From contig CAUTOC010000002.1 in assembly GCA_963539695.1 (NCBI GenBank), positions 19,546 to 83,545 of the forward strand: DNA of 64,000 nt. Direction: 5' to 3'. Under the pieces are notes generated by a model that worked only from the letters and a program-made list of their open reading frames with translations, made no database searches and was not told the origin of the DNA. The translations under genes were made by a program, and so were the position numbers. This document shows positions 61,591 to 64,000 of this stretch, in pieces. Within the stretch, counting starts at the first letter, position 1. The number at the start of each line of letters is the position of its first letter. This DNA is from Catonella sp963539695 (GTDB taxonomy: Bacteria; Bacillota; Clostridia; Lachnospirales; Lachnospiraceae).

Positions 61591-62163
61591 ATGTCATCAA
61601 ATGAAAATGTAGCAGTTAAATCAAAGCTTGATGTAAAGAGCATAGCTATTATAGGTATAATGGCGGCTGTTTGCTGTGTGCTTGGTCCTTGGCAGATTCC
61701 TATCGGACCTGTACCTATTTCTTTACAGATAATAGCGGTTTGCCTTTGTTCTTATGTGCTTGGGGCTAAGAAGGGAGCACTTGCAGTCTTTGCATATGTA
61801 TTGTTAGGCTTCGTAGGGCTTCCGGTATTTGCCGGTGCCTCAGGCGGTGCGGCTGCTTTATTCGGGGCTACCGGTGGTTATATTATAGGATTTATATTCA
61901 TGGCATTTATAAGCGGACTTTTTATAGAAAGATTTGGAGTTAAAAAGGTTTATTTTCAGGTAATAGGCTTGCTTTTAGGACTTATGGTTTGCTACCTTTT
62001 TGGAACTGCTTGGTTTACGGCAGTAAATACAAAAGGCATAAACTTCACACAGGCTCTTGGTTATTGTGTATATCCGTTTATACCTTTTGATGTGGCAAAA
62101 ATAGTTATTTCCATAATTTTAGGAAATGCACTTAAACAGGCATTAAACAAGATTAATGCGTAA
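61591..62163 (+). CDS. bioY: Biotin transporter S component BioY
   Basis: 190 aa, six membrane helices. GPWQIPIGPVPISLQIIAVC, the biotin-site region GLPVFAGASGGAAALFGATG and GGYIIGFIFMAF are BioY hallmarks. It provides substrate specificity to the ECF-type transporter and works with shared EcfAT modules, not seen here. RBS AAAGGAG. The 3' end overlaps the convergent amylase gene by 11 bp. Confidence 0.96.
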   Translation: MSSNENVAVKSKLDVKSIAIIGIMAAVCCVLGPWQIPIGPVPISLQIIAVCLCSYVLGAKKGALAVFAYVLLGFVGLPVFAGASGGAAALFGATGGYIIGFIFMAFISGLFIERFGVKKVYFQVIGLLLGLMVCYLFGTAWFTAVNTKGINFTQALGYCVYPFIPFDVAKIVISIILGNALKQALNKINA

Positions 62164-63772
62164 GTATTGCAATACTAAAGGACGGGAGGTTAAGTATTCC
62201 GTCCTTTATTGTTACCTCTTTTTCTCCGGTAACAAGGAAACTGCCAAGTTTGGTATAGTCTTTACCGAGTTTCTGACTTATATTATTTTCAGAAGTATTT
62301 ATTACAATAAGTACAGACTCATAACTGTCATCCGCCATATTTCTTGTAAAGGTTGAAACAGTTTCAGAGTCAAGGTTTTCAAAGCCCTCATAAAGCTTGG
62401 TTTTACCTCTTGCTATTACAGGGAAAACATGTCTTAGCTTAATTGCATTTTTATAATAATTATAAATGGAATTTTTATCATCAGCCTGTTCTTCAAGAGT
62501 TCCGTACATCATTTCAAACTCTTCCATATCTTTTGGACCTTTACACATTCCGGCTGCATTGTTGTCCTTTGTCCACTGCATAGGTGCTCTCTTGTTCTCA
62601 TCTCTTCCGGAGCCTTTCATTCCGAGTTCTTCACCATAGTAAATAAAGGCGTTTCCGCTCATAAGCAGGTTCATAGCCCCTGCAAGCTTAATCAGGTCTA
62701 CCCTGTGTTCACCGGAGTAATATCCGGCTGAACGGGGTATGTCATGATTTGTATAAAAAGGTGCATTTATATAATTTGGATTATTTCCTGAAAAAAGTTC
62801 ATCTGCTTTTATCATTCTTTCTGCAAAATTACTTGCAGGATTTATTCCTTTAAGTATATTGGCTATGACTCCGTCACTGCCTGAAAACTCAAAATCAAAA
62901 AAGCTGTCAACTCCGCTTGTATAGTAAGCACCGTATTCACTTTCCGTACTCCATGCCTCTCCTACTATATAGGCATCATGCTTTATTTCCTTGACTGTCT
63001 TATTAAGCCAGGTAAGTATTTCAGTGTTTTTGGTAATATTTCCTGTTACATAATAAGTAACGGCATCAAGCCTGAATCCGTCTACTCCAATATCCAGCCA
63101 GAATTTGAAAATATCCTTAAATTCATTTCTTACAGCTTCATTTTCAAGGTTGAAATCAGGCATTTTGGGACTGAATCTGGCTTCATAGTACCAGTCGGTG
63201 CCTTCAACAGGAGCATATCCCTCTTGTTGTTCTTTTGTAAAATTGTAATAGTTAGCATAAGGGCAGGCGTTAAAATCAGGTTTTTCATTACCTTTAAGCC
63301 CTTTAAGGTAATTAGCGGCTTCTAAGAACCACGGATGTTCTGAAGATGAATGGTTCATAACAAGGTCAAAAATCACCTTAATATTTCTTTTATGGCAGTC
63401 ATCTACAAGAGCTTTAAAATCCTCAAGAGTACCAAAATCCTTGTCTATATTTTTATAATCCATAACATCATACTTATGGTAAGAGAGGGAAGGGGAAATC
63501 GGGGTAAGCCAAATTTCATTTGCAAGTAGGGAAGTGCCTTTTTCAGCCTTACCGTCATTTATGTAGTCAAGCTTTTTTCTTATGCCCTCTAAATCCCCTA
63601 TACCGTCCCCGTTACCGTCATAAAATGAGGATACGAAGATTTCGTATGCAACACGATAACTGTCCTCTATCAGCTTTACAGGTCTTTTATTTAAAGGGGT
63701 ATTGCAGCCTGTAAGTGAAAGTGTAAGCGGAAGAGATACTGCAAGGGGCTTTAATATTTTATTTAATTTCAT
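62153..63772 (-). CDS. GH13 alpha-amylase-family lipoprotein
   Basis: 539 aa. Lipoprotein signal with lipobox LSLTGC (Cys23). The GH13 barrel has YEIFVSSFYDGNGDGIGDLE, VIFDLVMNHSS, GVDGFRLDAV (nucleophile Asp near 235), IVGEAWSTE (acid Glu near 270) and TNHDIPR (Asp near 345). Loop patterns suggest an oligo-1,6-/maltose-type glucosidase or neopullulanase-like enzyme, exported and bound to the membrane. RBS AAAGGAAATG-type. 3' end overlaps bioY by 11 bp. Confidence 0.95.
   Translation of the reverse strand: MKLNKILKPLAVSLPLTLSLTGCNTPLNKRPVKLIEDSYRVAYEIFVSSFYDGNGDGIGDLEGIRKKLDYINDGKAEKGTSLLANEIWLTPISPSLSYHKYDVMDYKNIDKDFGTLEDFKALVDDCHKRNIKVIFDLVMNHSSSEHPWFLEAANYLKGLKGNEKPDFNACPYANYYNFTKEQQEGYAPVEGTDWYYEARFSPKMPDFNLENEAVRNEFKDIFKFWLDIGVDGFRLDAVTYYVTGNITKNTEILTWLNKTVKEIKHDAYIVGEAWSTESEYGAYYTSGVDSFFDFEFSGSDGVIANILKGINPASNFAERMIKADELFSGNNPNYINAPFYTNHDIPRSAGYYSGEHRVDLIKLAGAMNLLMSGNAFIYYGEELGMKGSGRDENKRAPMQWTKDNNAAGMCKGPKDMEEFEMMYGTLEEQADDKNSIYNYYKNAIKLRHVFPVIARGKTKLYEGFENLDSETVSTFTRNMADDSYESVLIVINTSENNISQKLGKDYTKLGSFLVTGEKEVTIKDGILNLPSFSIAILTH
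62177..62207 (+). terminator. Terminator-like hairpin of bioY inside the convergent amylase gene
   Basis: AAAGGACGG (62177-62185) and CCGTCCTTT (62199-62207), a perfect 9-bp stem with a 13-nt loop. It is followed by a short T-rich run, inside the last codons of the minus-strand amylase. It would stop transcription of bioY within the opposing gene. Confidence 0.6.
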
Positions 63773-63928
63773 TTTTTCATTTCCTTTGTATTATTTAATG
63801 TTTTCTTATTGTAAACGAAAGAGTGGGAACTGTAAAGGTAAACTTAAAAAAAATTTAAATCTTTACCTATGGTTTTTAGTTATTTCTTGTGATATTATTG
63901 GTTTTATTACTATAGCTAGGAGGCTTGT

Positions 63929-64000
63929 ATGAAGTTTAACAAAGATTTGTTGGAAAAAAGGTGGGTTGCTTATACTATTGCTGCTTGTTTAGCAGTTATT
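63929..64000 (+). CDS. Probable AI-2E family transporter, N-terminus (truncated)
   Basis: ATG 63929 after TAGGAGG encodes MKFNKDLLEKRWVAYTIAAC and LAVI, then the window ends. This opening matches clostridial AI-2E/YtvI-family membrane proteins (charged N-terminus, then the first helix). Only 24 codons are visible, so the call is tentative. Confidence 0.5.
   Translation, partial: MKFNKDLLEKRWVAYTIAACLAVI

Overview
The window is a low-GC Gram-positive (Firmicutes) chromosome segment, most likely from the Lachnospiraceae (Clostridia). The evidence is AT-rich coding, strong AGGAGG-type ribosome sites, LPXTG-anchored SpaA/Cna_B adhesins, a D-Ala-D-Ala ligase, IspE, BioY, and many small families (DUF6176, DUF6138, TfoX-like, AAA_14/DUF4143 ATPases) common in that family. 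An oral-type genus such as Lachnoanaerobaculum or Catonella is only a guess. No rRNA, tRNA, CRISPR array, phage genes, integrase or transposase was seen.

Layout. (1) 1-2.2 kb: the end of an AAA_14/DUF4143 ATPase, then mnmE and a tautomerase. (2) 2.2-20.7 kb: a long one-direction array of small, unrelated, mostly single-gene units. They include GNAT acetyltransferases, methyltransferases, P-loop kinases, a Fic protein, lipoproteins, SUKH/SMI1-like and other immunity-type proteins, and an LRR protein. Many genes here are broken by internal deletions, frameshifts, nonsense codons, or in one case a 205-bp MITE-like insertion. Three perfect parS sites (TGTTTCACGTGAAACA) lie between genes at 9.1, 11.1 and 13.6 kb, which suggests the origin-proximal part of the chromosome. 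(3) 20.7-25.5 kb: a large secreted subtilase on the minus strand. (4) 25.7-33.3 kb: three intact AAA_14/DUF4143 ATPases interleaved with immunity-like genes and a wrecked methyltransferase. (5) 33.5-39.5 kb: a secreted transglutaminase-like protein, a CapA-like phosphoesterase, an orphan antitoxin-like gene, a glutaredoxin-like protein and an LCMT-type methyltransferase. (6) 39.7-42.7 kb: a secreted coiled-coil protein next to an OmpR/EnvZ-type two-component pair. (7) 43.1-54.7 kb: two giant paralogous LPXTG adhesins of 2449 and 1302 aa, driven by near-identical promoters. (8) 55-64 kb: housekeeping genes (ispE, a GntR regulator, ddl, a DUF1934 gene, a DJ-1 gene, a tcdA-like gene, bioY with a BirA-like operator), a GH13 amylase lipoprotein on the minus strand, and the start of a probable AI-2E family transporter.

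How it fits together. The 2-33 kb region looks like a polyimmunity or accessory-gene hot spot that gains single genes and loses them by short deletions. No mobility gene or cognate toxin is present. The 33-55 kb part is a cell-surface block (protease, transglutaminase-like protein, adhesins) with a two-component system placed divergently from the adhesins. The last 9 kb is conserved core metabolism and envelope biosynthesis. The most noteworthy signals are the parS cluster, the MITE-like insertion whose removal exactly restores a GNAT gene, the toxin-antitoxin/methyltransferase chimera at 2.5 kb, the hairpin-array repeat at 54.8 kb, and the matched adhesin promoters.
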